This document shows positions 8,560-18,929 of a stretch of 64,000 nucleotides of DNA, piece by piece. Origin of the DNA: Sulfurospirillaceae bacterium. Its GTDB lineage: Bacteria; Campylobacterota; Campylobacteria; Campylobacterales; Sulfurospirillaceae. Under the pieces are notes generated by a model. The model saw only the letters and a list, made by a program, of their open reading frames with translations, was not told the DNA's origin and made no database searches. The first letter of the stretch is position 1. The number at the start of each line of letters is the position of its first letter. The stretch lies in contig JAQUGO010000002.1 in NCBI GenBank assembly GCA_028684065.1, forward strand, positions 248,001-312,000, read 5' to 3'. Both the position numbers and the translations under genes were made by a program.

Positions 8560-9300
8560 ATGGGACAAACACTTATACGCATGGAAAATGTCGAAAAATA
8601 TTACGGTGATTTTCATGTTCTTAAAAACATTAATTTTTCAGTCAACGAAGGTGAAATTGTGGTTATTTGTGGCCCTAGTGGTAGTGGTAAATCAACCCTC
8701 ATTCGCTGTATTAACAAACTAGAAGAAATTGATAGTGGTGAGATTATCGTCGATAACTACAATCTTTATGATAAAAAAACCAACATCAATCATGTTCGTG
8801 CCGAAACGGGTATGCTTTTTCAACATTTTAATCTCTTTCCTCATTTAACTATTTTAGAAAACATTACAATTGCACAACGCAAAGTAAAAAATATTTCTAA
8901 ACATAATGCCAATGAAGAAGCATTAAAATTACTCGAAAAAGTAGGACTTGCTCATAAAGCTGAAGGTTATCCAAATGAGTTAAGCGGTGGACAAAAACAA
9001 CGTGTTGCCATTGCTAGAACTTTAGCGATGAAGCCGAAAATTATTTTATTTGATGAACCAACATCAGCACTTGACCCTGAAATGATTGGTGGTGTTTTAG
9101 ATGTTATGCGCGATCTTGCTCATGAAAATTACACCATTGTTTGTGTCACCCATGAAATGGGTTTTGCTAAAGAAGTATGCAATCGTGTTATTTTTATGGA
9201 TGAAGGCGTTATCATTGAAGAATCAACACCTGAAGAATTTTTTACTAATCCAGCAAGTGAACGCGCACAAAAATTTTTACAAGAAGTATTAACACATTAA
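8560..9300 (+). CDS. Polar amino-acid ABC transporter ATPase (GlnQ type)
   Basis: 246 residues. Walker [10 protein letters not shown] (38-46), signature LSGGQKQR (141-148), Walker B ILFDEP (162-167), and the [15 protein letters not shown] segment that marks amino-acid importers of the PAAT class. GAAAGG lies upstream of the ATG. First gene of a three-gene importer: ATPase, binding protein and permease, all on the plus strand with short gaps. Substrate likely glutamine/glutamate, aspartate or another polar amino acid. Confidence 0.92.
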   Translation: MGQTLIRMENVEKYYGDFHVLKNINFSVNEGEIVVICGPSGSGKSTLIRCINKLEEIDSGEIIVDNYNLYDKKTNINHVRAETGMLFQHFNLFPHLTILENITIAQRKVKNISKHNANEEALKLLEKVGLAHKAEGYPNELSGGQKQRVAIARTLAMKPKIILFDEPTSALDPEMIGGVLDVMRDLAHENYTIVCVTHEMGFAKEVCNRVIFMDEGVIIEESTPEEFFTNPASERAQKFLQEVLTH

Positions 9301-9321
9301 AAATCTTACTAAGGAGTCTCA

Positions 9322-10122
9322 ATGAAGAAGTTTCTAGCTGCATTACTTGTAATGCTTGGTCTTAATGTCATGGCTGATGATATCAGTTTATGGCAAAAAT
9401 CCACCCTTAATTCTATCGTTCAAAAAGGTGTTTTAACGGTTGGTTTAGAACCCGGTTATATGCCATTTGAAATGAAAGACAAACAAGGAAATATCATCGG
9501 TTTTGATGTTGATATGGCAAATGAAATGGCAAAAGCCATGGGCGTAAAACTTCAATTAGTTCCAACTGCTTGGGATGGCATTATTGCTGGTTTAATTACA
9601 GGTAAATACGATGTTATTATGTCTGGTATGACTATTACACAAGAGAGAAACTTAAAAATCAACTTTGCTGACCCATATATTAGTGTTGGGCAAACGATTC
9701 TTGCCGCTAAAAAACATACAGGCAAAAAATGGAGTGATTTAGATAAACCTGAATTTACAATCGTTACTAAAATTGGTGTAACCGGTGAAATTGCAACACG
9801 TAAAATGTTTAAAAAAGCTAAAATCAGAACATTTGAAACAGAAGCTGACGCTGCACAAGAAGTCCTTAATGGCAATGCAGATGCACTTGTTTATGACAAA
9901 CCATACAATGCTATCTTCTTTGCAGAAAAAGGTGCTGGCAAACTTGTCCATATGAGTGAAGAATTGACTTATGAACCTCTAGGTTTTGCTATTCGTAAAG
10001 GTGACCCAGATTTTCTTAACTGGCTAAATAACTTCTTAAACCAATCTAAACATGATGGTACTTATCAAAAAGTCTATGACAGATGGTTTAATGATACTGC
10101 ATGGCAAAAAAAGGTAATGTAA
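9322..10122 (+). CDS. Amino-acid ABC transporter periplasmic binding protein
   Basis: 266 residues with signal peptide MKKFLAALLVMLGLNVMA and the solute-binding family 3 fold: GVLTVGLEPGYMPFEMKD (36-53), GFDVDMANEMAKAMG (60-74), a WDGIIAGLITGKYDVIMSGM region, and a later DALVYDKPYN. These bind the amino acid in the periplasm. AAGGAG precedes the ATG; the permease gene starts 3 bp after its stop. Confidence 0.92.
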   Translation: MKKFLAALLVMLGLNVMADDISLWQKSTLNSIVQKGVLTVGLEPGYMPFEMKDKQGNIIGFDVDMANEMAKAMGVKLQLVPTAWDGIIAGLITGKYDVIMSGMTITQERNLKINFADPYISVGQTILAAKKHTGKKWSDLDKPEFTIVTKIGVTGEIATRKMFKKAKIRTFETEADAAQEVLNGNADALVYDKPYNAIFFAEKGAGKLVHMSEELTYEPLGFAIRKGDPDFLNWLNNFLNQSKHDGTYQKVYDRWFNDTAWQKKVM

Positions 10123-10125
10123 CCA

Positions 10126-11091
10126 GTGGCAAAAGAAAAACTACATCTTTTGCAAAATAAAGCATTTGGCCACGTAGTGGCCATTGCTTTTTATATTGCA
10201 CTCGGTTATGCCCTCTTTATTGCAGCTTCAAATATGAACTATATTTGGAAATGGACCAGTGTTCCTAAATATTTTGCCTATGAAAAGACAGAAACTATTA
10301 CTGCACCCATTGATGGAACGATACGCATTAAAGATTCTTCGATTATTATTGAAAATTCTGGTGATAGTAAAGAAGTTACACTTGAAAAAGGGTATACACC
10401 CAATGTAAAAAGTGGCGATAGTGTGTATGCAGATGATACGATTGCAAAGAAGAAGTATTGGGAAAAAGGCCCTCTTCTTAATGGTCTGATTGTGACGCTA
10501 CAAATTTCTGGCATGGCTGCTATTTTAGCCTTTTCTATAGGCTCACTTTTGGCTTTTATGCGAATCTCAAATTATCAATTTTTAAAAGATATTGCAACGG
10601 TTTATATCGCTATTATTCGAGGAACACCGCTGCTGGTTCAAATTTTTATCTTCTATTTTATTATTGCAACTATCTTTGAGCTTGAACGCTTTTTAGCGGG
10701 TGCCCTCTCTTTAGGAATATTCTTTGGAGCGTATATCGCAGAAGTACTAAGGGGAGCCATTCAATCCATCGATAAAGGCCAATATGAGGCTGCTAAATCG
10801 TTGGGAATGAATTATGTTCAAACAATGTTATATATCATTATGCCTCAAGCACTCAAACGTGCATTGCCTACATTGGTAGGAGAAATGATTGCTTTAGTTA
10901 AAGACTCTTCACTTGTGTCGGTTATCTCAATTACAGATTTAACAAAAGTAGGACGTGAAATTGTTGCCAATACATTTTCACCTTTTGAAACGTGGTTAAT
11001 TATTGCCGCGATGTACTTCTCTATTACCTTTTTATTATCAATTCTTGGGCATAAAATTGAAACAAAAATGAAAAAGCAAGGTGGCATGTAA
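10126..11091 (+). CDS. Amino-acid ABC transporter permease with a periplasmic insertion
   Basis: 321 residues from a GTG start, longer than the usual 215-250 of this family. The C-terminal two thirds (about 115-320) is a normal HisMQ-type permease with the EAAKSLGMNY loop (221-230). Between the first membrane span (about 15-35) and the rest lies a 70-residue periplasmic stretch: ITAPIDGTIRIKD (58-70) and later VKSGDSVYADDTIAKK (94-109), which reads like a biotinyl/lipoyl-type beta barrel. No lysine sits in the position expected for lipoylation, so a structural rather than cofactor role is more likely. Confidence 0.9.
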   Translation: MAKEKLHLLQNKAFGHVVAIAFYIALGYALFIAASNMNYIWKWTSVPKYFAYEKTETITAPIDGTIRIKDSSIIIENSGDSKEVTLEKGYTPNVKSGDSVYADDTIAKKKYWEKGPLLNGLIVTLQISGMAAILAFSIGSLLAFMRISNYQFLKDIATVYIAIIRGTPLLVQIFIFYFIIATIFELERFLAGALSLGIFFGAYIAEVLRGAIQSIDKGQYEAAKSLGMNYVQTMLYIIMPQALKRALPTLVGEMIALVKDSSLVSVISITDLTKVGREIVANTFSPFETWLIIAAMYFSITFLLSILGHKIETKMKKQGGM

Positions 11092-11118
11092 GAGATATTC
11101 TCTTCCTTGCCACTTTAA
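11081..11118 (+). terminator. Nested hairpin terminator after the amino-acid importer
   Basis: Outer arms GTGGCA (11081-11086) and TGCCAC (11108-11113) enclose an inner hairpin AAGAGA/TCTCTT (11090-11095 with 11099-11104). Three T follow, then an A-run. The stem begins inside the last codons of the permease gene and ends at the stop of the convergent PilZ gene. Confidence 0.5.
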
Positions 11119-12266
11119 AAAATATACTCTTTTAATTCATCTTGTAGGTTCTCAAGAATTTCTTTTTCACGGTCTAAAATATACTCTGTTATTTTCTCAA
11201 TCATCCTTTTCTCAGGAAAAATCTGCATACAATAACGATAAGAATCTTTGTATTCGATAATGTTAATAACTTCTGCTTCAACTTTTATCGTGTCGCCTTT
11301 GTGGTGCAGAATTGAGTTCAAGTCAAAATCTACCAGCACTTTTGCCCCTATAAAAATACCATTATTTTCATGGCTAACAACACCCAGTCCTTTCATAGAG
11401 ATATCATATAACCTACCAGCGGTTTGAACATTTCCAAACTGATGTAAATAAACATTAGCTATAATATTAGGGTGCACTCTTACATACTCTCTTTGAATGG
11501 CTGGCATATTCAATAAATAAATGAAATTATTGAGAGTAACTGTATTTTCAGAAAAATTATTATAAAGGATATCTGCTTTAAGAGGCTTAGAGAGATATTT
11601 ATTTTTCACAATATAAGCATTGCCATCTAATTTCATTGCGACTTCTTGCAATCTATCAATACTAAACGTAATACTTTGTGCATCTACCTCTAGAATCGTC
11701 GCATCATAACTGATAGGTACTCCTTGATACAGGTTCAGAAAACGAACACTTTGATTATCACGTTGCATCTTCTTTAAACTATCAATTATCGTGTTATTAT
11801 TCATAATCAGCGAGTTGTTAAAGGCACTATCAAGTTCACCGATAGGCAAATTCACTTTATCGGTCATTGCATTTTCTAAAACTTGTATGAATTGCGTCAT
11901 ACAACCAATTAAGATTTCTATTTGTGGTGCAATCTGATGATTTTTTGCAAATATAATATAATTTTCAAGTAAGTAAAACATGCTACGATTAATTAAAAAT
12001 CCAACCATAACTCCATCTTGACGCATTTTGATAAAAATGTTATCTTCAAAGTTCATTGCTTCGAAACTACATTTTAAAACATTGCGGTATAGACTACGGG
12101 CAATTTCCTCTTTCTCATCATACGGAAGTGCGCAATGATAACTTGAGCATAGGGAAATAAAATAGTTCAAGAACTTAGGCTCAAACTCTTCTAAAAAAAG
12201 TGTCACTGTTGTGAAAAAAGAGTTTTGCTCACTTGTTAAAATTTCATTTTGCATCTTTTTTCCCAT
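11115..12266 (-). CDS. PilZ-domain protein (c-di-GMP receptor)
   Basis: 383 residues. A long N-terminal region (1-170), mostly helical and of no family I recognise, precedes a YcgR-N-like beta region and a C-terminal PilZ domain with both c-di-GMP motifs: RxxxR as R259-EYV-R263 and DxSxxG as D288-ISMKG. Such receptors couple c-di-GMP to motility or surface behaviour. The start may be the second ATG at 12254, which has GGGAAAAAAG just upstream, rather than 12266, which has no ribosome site. Single gene. Confidence 0.82.
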   Translation of the reverse strand: MGKKMQNEILTSEQNSFFTTVTLFLEEFEPKFLNYFISLCSSYHCALPYDEKEEIARSLYRNVLKCSFEAMNFEDNIFIKMRQDGVMVGFLINRSMFYLLENYIIFAKNHQIAPQIEILIGCMTQFIQVLENAMTDKVNLPIGELDSAFNNSLIMNNNTIIDSLKKMQRDNQSVRFLNLYQGVPISYDATILEVDAQSITFSIDRLQEVAMKLDGNAYIVKNKYLSKPLKADILYNNFSENTVTLNNFIYLLNMPAIQREYVRVHPNIIANVYLHQFGNVQTAGRLYDISMKGLGVVSHENNGIFIGAKVLVDFDLNSILHHKGDTIKVEAEVINIIEYKDSYRYCMQIFPEKRMIEKITEYILDREKEILENLQDELKEYIF

Positions 12267-12286
12267 AATGAATTTAACTAATTATA

Positions 12287-13153
12287 TCATCTTTTAAGCA
12301 TGAGATTTGACAAGTCTAAAATAACTTCTGTTCCAACCATCTTTTGTGAATTAATCTTTAATCCTATTTTAAAATCATCACAATACGCTTTGACAATACT
12401 AAGTCCTATGCCAAAACCTTCTTGGTTGGTATCAATTTGATAGTAGCGATCAAACACTAAAAAAAGCTCTGATTCATTCATCCCAATACCACTATCTTTA
12501 ATAATCAATTGTTTGCCTTCTTGATAAATGCGAATTGGCTGGTCGTTTTGATTGTATTTCAATGCATTACTGAGAATATTAGAGATGACTTTGGCAAAAC
12601 CATGCTTATCTGCAAAAAGCTCTACATTTACTAGTGTGGCTTCAATGGCTGTACCTTTTGCAATATCGTGACATTTATCAATCACACTGTAAACCACATC
12701 TTTTAAATCAAAAACCTCTTGAAGTTCTTCGCGAATTTCGCGCTTAATATAATAATCAATCTCTTTATACAGAAGATGTAAATCATCACTTGCCAAAGCA
12801 ATGCGGTTAAGTCGTTTAAGATTCTTCTCCTCTTTTTCCTCCATGACAAGCATTTGTAAATTGGCCTTGATAACAGAAAGTGGTATATTAAGCTCATGCA
12901 AAGTGTCCTTGAGCAAGAAATCCAATAGTCGATTGGTTTTAAAGAGGGGCGCGAGTGCATAAGATGCAATAAAATATCCCATTAAGCCAGAAAAGAAAAG
13001 CCAGAAAAATACAAGCCAAAAAAAAGAAAATATTTCAGGCATCATACTCCAAAACGCCCAAACAACCAGTAAGCATCCTCCAATAGAGACTGAAAAAAGT
13101 ATAATAGCACGTATTAAAATAGAACGATCTTTATGCCTCAAAACGATATCCAA
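12287..13153 (-). CDS. Sensor histidine kinase, short, membrane-bound
   Basis: 288 residues. Two adjacent membrane spans (about 14-34 and 43-66) with almost no periplasmic loop, then the phosphoacceptor box DTLHELNIPLS (His86), an N-box NILSNALKYN, and G-boxes DSGIGM and GFGIGLSIVK. With no extracellular sensor domain it probably reads a membrane or cytoplasmic signal. Overlaps the upstream response-regulator gene by 23 bp. Confidence 0.9.
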   Translation of the reverse strand: MDIVLRHKDRSILIRAIILFSVSIGGCLLVVWAFWSMMPEIFSFFWLVFFWLFFSGLMGYFIASYALAPLFKTNRLLDFLLKDTLHELNIPLSVIKANLQMLVMEEKEEKNLKRLNRIALASDDLHLLYKEIDYYIKREIREELQEVFDLKDVVYSVIDKCHDIAKGTAIEATLVNVELFADKHGFAKVISNILSNALKYNQNDQPIRIYQEGKQLIIKDSGIGMNESELFLVFDRYYQIDTNQEGFGIGLSIVKAYCDDFKIGLKINSQKMVGTEVILDLSNLMLKR

Positions 13154-13796
13154 TACTGCGAATATTTAAAATCGATTCTTTTCCAAAAATCTTTTTGAGA
13201 TTATTGATATAAACACGAATCGAGCCTTCATTAATATCTTCTCCACTACTCCATAATGTCTCTTTAATCATCTCTTTAGTGACCACTTTACCACGATTAC
13301 GGACTAAAAGCGAAAGCAATTCAAAATCCTTAAGATTGATATCCAACTCTGCATCACAATAATACAAGCGTTTTCGTGAAAGATTAATATAATAGTGTTC
13401 ATTAATAGTGATTTTTGTATCCACTAGTTCTTTTGAGCGTGAGAGAATGGCTTTAATACGAAACAAAAGTTCCTGTAAATCAAAAGGTTTTTTAATATAA
13501 TCATCCCCTCCTGTCAGAAAGCCTTTAGCAACACTTTCTTGATCACTTAGTGATGTTACAAAAATAGTAGGCGTCATATCATTAGCGCCTCGTAACTCTT
13601 TAAGCAACTCAAATCCATTAATGTCTGCTACTTTCACATCTAAAAGATATAAGTCAAATTTTTCTTGATAACACTTTTGCAAAGCTTCTTTACCACATTC
13701 ACACAGTGTACATTCGCATTCATGATCAGATAAAAAATCTTCTAACGTGTGCAATAAAAGTCTATTATCTTCTAAAATTAAAATTTTATATGACAC
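13131..13796 (-). CDS. OmpR-family response regulator
   Basis: 221 residues: receiver domain with the acidic pair E9/D10, phosphoacceptor Asp53 ([10 protein letters not shown]), switch Thr in FVTSLS and Lys in YIKKPF, then a C-terminal winged helix (about 125-221) ending RSIGYRFEA. Cognate partner of the downstream kinase. Its start overlaps the end of pyrC by 11 bp, so the pair is probably transcribed with pyrC. Target genes unknown. Confidence 0.92.
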   Translation of the reverse strand: MSYKILILEDNRLLLHTLEDFLSDHECECTLCECGKEALQKCYQEKFDLYLLDVKVADINGFELLKELRGANDMTPTIFVTSLSDQESVAKGFLTGGDDYIKKPFDLQELLFRIKAILSRSKELVDTKITINEHYYINLSRKRLYYCDAELDINLKDFELLSLLVRNRGKVVTKEMIKETLWSSGEDINEGSIRVYINNLKKIFGKESILNIRSIGYRFEA

Positions 13797-14793
13797 GCTC
13801 TATACTCCATGCTAAAGTTTCATTTGCAAACATAGGGACAACATTACCATAACTGTGAGGTACAACGTAAGGAATCTTTACTAACACAACCTCTTTTAAA
13901 GGCGGTTTATAGGCATAAATTACTTGTGCATTGTTACTCACAAATGCTTGGAAGTTTGCTAACGCATGATGTTTGTGAAATAACTCCACTAAAGCTTGTA
14001 AAGCAATAGGAGAGGTAAAAACTCCTGCGGCACACCCACAGCACTCTTTTTTATCAATAGGATGCGGTGCCGAATCACTTCCAAACATTACTTTAGGATG
14101 AGCATGAAGGCTTACATGTAAAAGTGCTTCTCTATCTTCATAACCTTTAGCAATAGGCTTACAAAAAAGATGGGGTTTTAACATCCCGCCAGCAACATCA
14201 TCAAGCGTTATGAGAAGATGATGTAAGGTAATAGTTGCATAGAGATTTTCATATTTATCTAATAGGGCAACACTCTCTTTGGTGGTAATATGCTCCATCA
14301 CAATTTTGAGATGAGGAAAAGCGGAAGCAAGGCTTTCATAGATGGTACAGAACTCTTTTTCTCGATCCATTACAAAGCCGTTGGTTTCACCATGCACACA
14401 TAAAATCAATCCTAAATCACTCATTGCTTCAAGAACGGGCCTGAGTATTTCAATATCCATGGTGGCGACACCGCCTTCTGAATTGGTCGTAATGCCTGAA
14501 GGATAGAGCTTTAAAGCCTTTACATGTAAGGCCGCTTTTTCGAGAAAGTCTCGTGTATAATCGCTTCTAAAAAAAAGCGTCATCAATGGCTCAAACGTCT
14601 CATTGCCAATCGCTTCAGTAATGCGTTTCTTGTAATCCAAAAGCGCTTCTATCGTAGTAATAGGGGGAACAAGATTGGGCATCACAAGAGCAGCTGAAAA
14701 ACTTTGAGCACTAAGTGGCGCGACACATTTAAGCATTGCTTCATCACGTAAATGTAGATGCATATCTAAAGGAGAGAGTAGCGTATGAGTCAT
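13786..14793 (-). CDS. pyrC: Dihydroorotase
   Basis: 335 residues. Metal-binding HxH in DMHLHLRD (H12, H14), carbamylated-lysine candidate Lys95 in ALKLYPSG, later metal histidines in CVHGET and VMEHITT, and the late GSDSAPH segment. It closes the dihydroorotate ring in pyrimidine synthesis. Two TTACATGTAA palindromes lie in the gene (14112 and 14520). First gene of a run that continues into a two-component system. Confidence 0.94.
   Translation of the reverse strand: MTHTLLSPLDMHLHLRDEAMLKCVAPLSAQSFSAALVMPNLVPPITTIEALLDYKKRITEAIGNETFEPLMTLFFRSDYTRDFLEKAALHVKALKLYPSGITTNSEGGVATMDIEILRPVLEAMSDLGLILCVHGETNGFVMDREKEFCTIYESLASAFPHLKIVMEHITTKESVALLDKYENLYATITLHHLLITLDDVAGGMLKPHLFCKPIAKGYEDREALLHVSLHAHPKVMFGSDSAPHPIDKKECCGCAAGVFTSPIALQALVELFHKHHALANFQAFVSNNAQVIYAYKPPLKEVVLVKIPYVVPHSYGNVVPMFANETLAWSIERVI
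14112..14121. repeat. First copy of the dispersed palindrome TTACATGTAA
   Basis: Eight exact copies read by eye start at 14112, 14520, 17228, 23215, 28474, 44464, 63832 and 63984; one-mismatch copies start at 17249, 28585, 36456 and 56914. Most are flanked as CTTACATGTAA(G/A). They occur on both coding strands and in spacers, so they are not one gene family. Chance expectation for this 10-mer in 64 kb of AT-rich DNA is well below one. Confidence 0.75.
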
Positions 14794-14869
14794 ACTTAAC
14801 CTTTTTTAGTTTAATTATAGTGCAAAAAACGATAAAATACCCTAAGCAAAATAACTAAAGGTGAAATTC

Positions 14870-15889
14870 ATGGAATATCGATACATTGGAAAGACCGGAT
14901 TAAGAGTTACACCCATATGTATGGGAACAATGAGTTTTGGTAGTTGGAGTACCAAAGAAGAATCTTTTAAGATTTTAGATACAGCTTACGATAGAGGTAT
15001 TAATTTTTTCGATACTGCAGAGCTTTACCCAATACCACCAAAAGCTGATTATGCGGGTGAAACCGAAAAAATCGTTGGCGAATGGCTTAAAACGAAACCA
15101 CGCGATAGCATCATCTTAGCTTCAAAAGTAGCAGGTGCAGCCAATGGTTGGTTCTCTCCACCCATTCGTCATGGCTTAACAGCCATTGATAGTTTTCACC
15201 TTCAAAGAGCCATAGAAGGAAGTTTAAAACGTTTAGGGACAGATTATCTCGATTTATACCAAGTGCATTGGCCTGATGAACTGATTCCCAAAGAAGAGTC
15301 ACAAAAAGCACTGGATGCCCTTGTCAAAGCAGGAAAAGTACGCTATATAGGTACTTCTAATGACACCGCTTATGGACTTACCAAATCTAATACGATTGCA
15401 GGTTATGAAAAATTAGCACGTTTTGAGTCGATTCAGAACAATTTTTCACTGCTTAACCGAAGATTTTTAGATGAGCTTGCTAACGTTTGTCGCAAAGAAA
15501 AAGTCTCGCTACTTCCATACTCACCTATCGGTGGGGGTGTATTAAGTGGTAAATACAACCAAAGCTTTATCGATCCAAAAACCCGTTTTGGAGAATACCT
15601 TCATGCAACAGAATCCCGTCAAAAAGCGATGTATCATCGTTTTGTCAACGATAGAACCTTGGCAGCGACTGCTAAATACCTTGAGATTGCCAAAAAATAT
15701 GAAATAAGTCCTGTAACACTAGCAGTGGCGTGGAGTATGCACTTTGACTTTGTTGCTTCAACCATCATTGGAGCGCGTTATGCCTCACAATTGGAAGAGA
15801 GTTTTAAAGCATTTGATGTTGTGCTTTCCCGTGAGCTTTTAAGCGAATGTGACAAGGTGCATCAAGAGATTCTATACCCTATGGGATAA
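14870..15889 (+). CDS. Aldo/keto reductase
   Basis: 339 residues from the ATG at 14870, chosen over the GTG at 14861 because AAAGGTG lies 6 nt upstream. The catalytic tetrad is visible: Asp48 (FFDTAELY), Tyr53, Lys86 (ILASKVAG) and His133 (YQVHWPD). NADPH-dependent reduction of aldehydes or ketones is expected; the Tas-like subgroup is suggested by the SLKRLGTDYLDLYQVHWPD region. The substrate is unknown. Convergent with the cyclase gene, overlapping it by 11 bp. Confidence 0.9.
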   Translation: MEYRYIGKTGLRVTPICMGTMSFGSWSTKEESFKILDTAYDRGINFFDTAELYPIPPKADYAGETEKIVGEWLKTKPRDSIILASKVAGAANGWFSPPIRHGLTAIDSFHLQRAIEGSLKRLGTDYLDLYQVHWPDELIPKEESQKALDALVKAGKVRYIGTSNDTAYGLTKSNTIAGYEKLARFESIQNNFSLLNRRFLDELANVCRKEKVSLLPYSPIGGGVLSGKYNQSFIDPKTRFGEYLHATESRQKAMYHRFVNDRTLAATAKYLEIAKKYEISPVTLAVAWSMHFDFVASTIIGARYASQLEESFKAFDVVLSRELLSECDKVHQEILYPMG

Positions 15890-17171
15890 GCCCATAACAG
15901 GCTATTTTCTCCTCTTTGCCTTTGAGTGAAAGTGACGCGATATATGAAAAGCGCACTTTTAAAGGCTCATCCAATAAAAGATAACACGCCTCACTAACAA
16001 TCAGTGGGGTGTGGCACTCCTTGCATAAAGCTTCTAACCTAGCCGTTGTGTTGACCGTATCACCTATGAGTGTGTAGTCTTTTCGTTCTCCACCAATATC
16101 GCCTAAAATAACCTCACCGCAATGAATACCAATGCCGATACCCTCCATCATCGGAAGATTTTTATCCTGCAAACCATGATTGATTTGTTCAAATTTTTCA
16201 AGCATTTCAAGAGCTGACATGACAGCAAAACGCGCATTTTCATTGAGCACATCTTTTTTATCAAAAAATGCTAATAACGCATCGCCTATAAATTTATTGA
16301 TAATACCATGATGCGCTTTAACCGTTTCATGCCAAATACCATAGTAAAAATTGAGCATTCCTACAACTTTAGAAGCATCCGATTTTTCACTTAAAACAGT
16401 AAAATTGCGAATATCACTGTACAAAAGAACCATATTTAAACGCATTGAGTTGGACTCAGAGCCTTTTTGAACAAGCTTATTACGCGTCTCTTCTCCTATA
16501 TAACGTACCAAAAGTCCATCTATCTTTTCACTCAACACCAAAATTTTAATCCTACTATATGCAATCGTCAACGATAAAAAAAGACCACCGATGATGATAT
16601 ATACATGCGCTGGGTCATCTAAAAATTCACTAAAACCGTCCAGTAAACGTCCTATCAAAATCTCAGCATCCGCGTAAGCTTCTGTGATTTTACCAAGGGC
16701 AAGCTCTTCTTGCAATTTAAGCTTTAAATCAAAAAAGAAATAGATAAATATAAAGATAAATATATTGATGTTAGAGACTAAAAATTCTATCAGAAAACGT
16801 GTATTTTGTCGCTTGCTAATATACCCAATATACTGCAAAGCAACCAAAAGAGCGGTTGAGAGCCAAAAGAAAAGATGTCCAATATTAAGCAATGAATGCA
16901 AACCACCCTCTTGAAACTCAAATGCACTGTAAACTACAACAGTTAAAAAGGAAAATGCGATACGAGACATTATTTTTTCGCCAAAATAGACTAATGCTGT
17001 GGTTTGAACAATCAATGTCAACAATAAAAGAACATGACCTGCATTTCCCCAAAAAGGCTCCTGCGCACTAAACTGCATAAAAAGATAAAACAGAGCATAT
17101 TGCCCAGAATACAATGCAAGTTCATTAAAAAAATTGACAATAAAAGGCTGATTTGTTTCAAAAATTTTCAA
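15879..17171 (-). CDS. Membrane-bound class III adenylate/guanylate cyclase
   Basis: 430 residues. N-terminal half (about 1-210) holds some six hydrophobic spans with a loop at 150-185; the C-terminal half is a class III cyclase with metal-binding Asp253 (YSDIRNFT) and Asp297 (FIGDALLAFF), plus GDTVNTTARLE and GIGIHCGEVILGDIGG. It should make cAMP (or cGMP) in the cytoplasm under control of the membrane part. No CRP-like gene is nearby. Single gene. Confidence 0.9.
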   Translation of the reverse strand: MKIFETNQPFIVNFFNELALYSGQYALFYLFMQFSAQEPFWGNAGHVLLLLTLIVQTTALVYFGEKIMSRIAFSFLTVVVYSAFEFQEGGLHSLLNIGHLFFWLSTALLVALQYIGYISKRQNTRFLIEFLVSNINIFIFIFIYFFFDLKLKLQEELALGKITEAYADAEILIGRLLDGFSEFLDDPAHVYIIIGGLFLSLTIAYSRIKILVLSEKIDGLLVRYIGEETRNKLVQKGSESNSMRLNMVLLYSDIRNFTVLSEKSDASKVVGMLNFYYGIWHETVKAHHGIINKFIGDALLAFFDKKDVLNENARFAVMSALEMLEKFEQINHGLQDKNLPMMEGIGIGIHCGEVILGDIGGERKDYTLIGDTVNTTARLEALCKECHTPLIVSEACYLLLDEPLKVRFSYIASLSLKGKEEKIACYGLIP

Positions 17172-17226
17172 GCTATTTGCCTTTGCAAGAAAAATAACCT
17201 AATTATAGCAAAGGGGAAAAGGAATC

Positions 17227-17259
17227 GTTACATGTAAGATTTTGAACCTGACATGTAAC
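17227..17259 (-). terminator. Hairpin downstream of amt, built from two ACATGT repeats
   Basis: Arms GTTACATGT (17227-17235) and ACATGTAAC (17251-17259) pair perfectly around a 15-nt loop. Read on the minus strand it follows the amt stop and is succeeded by GATTCCTTTTCC, so it could end the glnK-amt transcript. Confidence 0.45.
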
Positions 17260-17266
17260 ATATATT

Positions 17267-18448
17267 TTAGACTTTTGACTTCACAAATTCCGGATACCCC
17301 TCAAGTCCGCACTCTTCAAGATCAAGTCCTACGTATTCATGTTCTTCATCACTTCTAAGACCTACAACTTTTTTAATAATGACAAATAACACATACGAAA
17401 GAGGGAAGGTAAATAATCCTGTAAGGATGATGCCTTTAAGTTGTGTGAGTAATGAAAAATCAGCGAACAATGCCACAGCTAGTGTCCCCCAAATACCATT
17501 GACTAAATGAACAGAAAGTGCTCCAACAGGGTCATCGATTTGCAGTTTATCAAATACTGGGATGGCAAAGATAACCAAAGCTCCACCTATAGCGCCAATG
17601 ATAATAGGCTCCCAAAGTCCTACGACATCTGCTCCAGCCGTAATGGCTACAAGACCACCAAGTGCGCCATTAAGTATCATCGTAATATCGAGTTTTTTGT
17701 ATTGAAAATAAACAATAAATGCGGCACTTATAGCGCCTGCAAGTCCTGCAGTATTAGTATTGACAATGATAAGACCTACTAAATCTGCAGCGTCTTTAGT
17801 AGCGATATGAAAAGCACTTCCGCCATTAAAACCAAACCACCCTATCCACAATAACATTCCACCCAGTGTGACTAAAGGAATATTTGAAGCAGGGATAGCC
17901 CGTACTTGCCCCTCTTTGCCATAACGCCCTCTTCTTGCACCTAAAACCAATATACCGGCTAACAATGCCCAGCCACCCACAGAATGAATAACCGTTGAGC
18001 CTGCTAAATCGTGGACCTCTTTTAAAAATCCTCCACCCCAAATGGTATTTCCAACTATGGGATAAATAAATCCGCTCATCAATACTGCAAAAATCATAAA
18101 AGGTACGATACGGATACGCTCACTCACACCACCGCTCATAATTGAAACGGTTTTACTCACAAATGCCATTTGAAAGAAAAAATAAGCATAAAGACTATAG
18201 CCATCAGCAACAACGCCACTGAGAAAAAAGCCATTTCCTCCAAACATAACATTAAAGCCCCAAAGCAAGAAAATAAATGACGTAATTGCGTAAAGCATCA
18301 CGTTACCCGTTAACACAGCAACAACATTTTTAGTCCGCACAAGACCTGCTTCAAGCATCGCAAATCCTGGCACCATTAAGATAATTAAAACCGATGCAAA
18401 AAGAAGGAAAAATGTATCGACAACGTAGGGAATATTGAGAGTATCCAT
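17267..18448 (-). CDS. amt: Ammonium transporter
   Basis: 393 residues, about eleven membrane spans. Family features: FAMLEAGLVRTKN (29-41), the twin pore histidines His155 (STVIHSVGGW) and His314 (LSVHLVNG), and a DDPVGA segment. It conducts ammonium/ammonia across the inner membrane. The glnK gene lies 98 bp upstream on the same strand, the usual arrangement that lets GlnK plug the channel when nitrogen is ample. Confidence 0.95.
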   Translation of the reverse strand: MDTLNIPYVVDTFFLLFASVLIILMVPGFAMLEAGLVRTKNVVAVLTGNVMLYAITSFIFLLWGFNVMFGGNGFFLSGVVADGYSLYAYFFFQMAFVSKTVSIMSGGVSERIRIVPFMIFAVLMSGFIYPIVGNTIWGGGFLKEVHDLAGSTVIHSVGGWALLAGILVLGARRGRYGKEGQVRAIPASNIPLVTLGGMLLWIGWFGFNGGSAFHIATKDAADLVGLIIVNTNTAGLAGAISAAFIVYFQYKKLDITMILNGALGGLVAITAGADVVGLWEPIIIGAIGGALVIFAIPVFDKLQIDDPVGALSVHLVNGIWGTLAVALFADFSLLTQLKGIILTGLFTFPLSYVLFVIIKKVVGLRSDEEHEYVGLDLEECGLEGYPEFVKSKV

Positions 18449-18546
18449 AACATGTAGCCTTTGGTAGAAGTATTAAAATGTGAGGGATAATTCTACAAAA
18501 AAAGAGGGGGAAATAGTGATTAAAAAATAATCACTATTCTTAAAGT

Positions 18547-18894
<348 letters not shown>

Positions 18895-18929
18895 TCAAAT
18901 TTTCAACTTATGCGCTATTCTATCTGAAA

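Noticed and set aside
17227-17259. A regulator operator near amt
   Set aside because: The inverted ACATGT repeats lie downstream, not upstream, of amt and the adenylate cyclase; a terminator role or the dispersed repeat explains them better.
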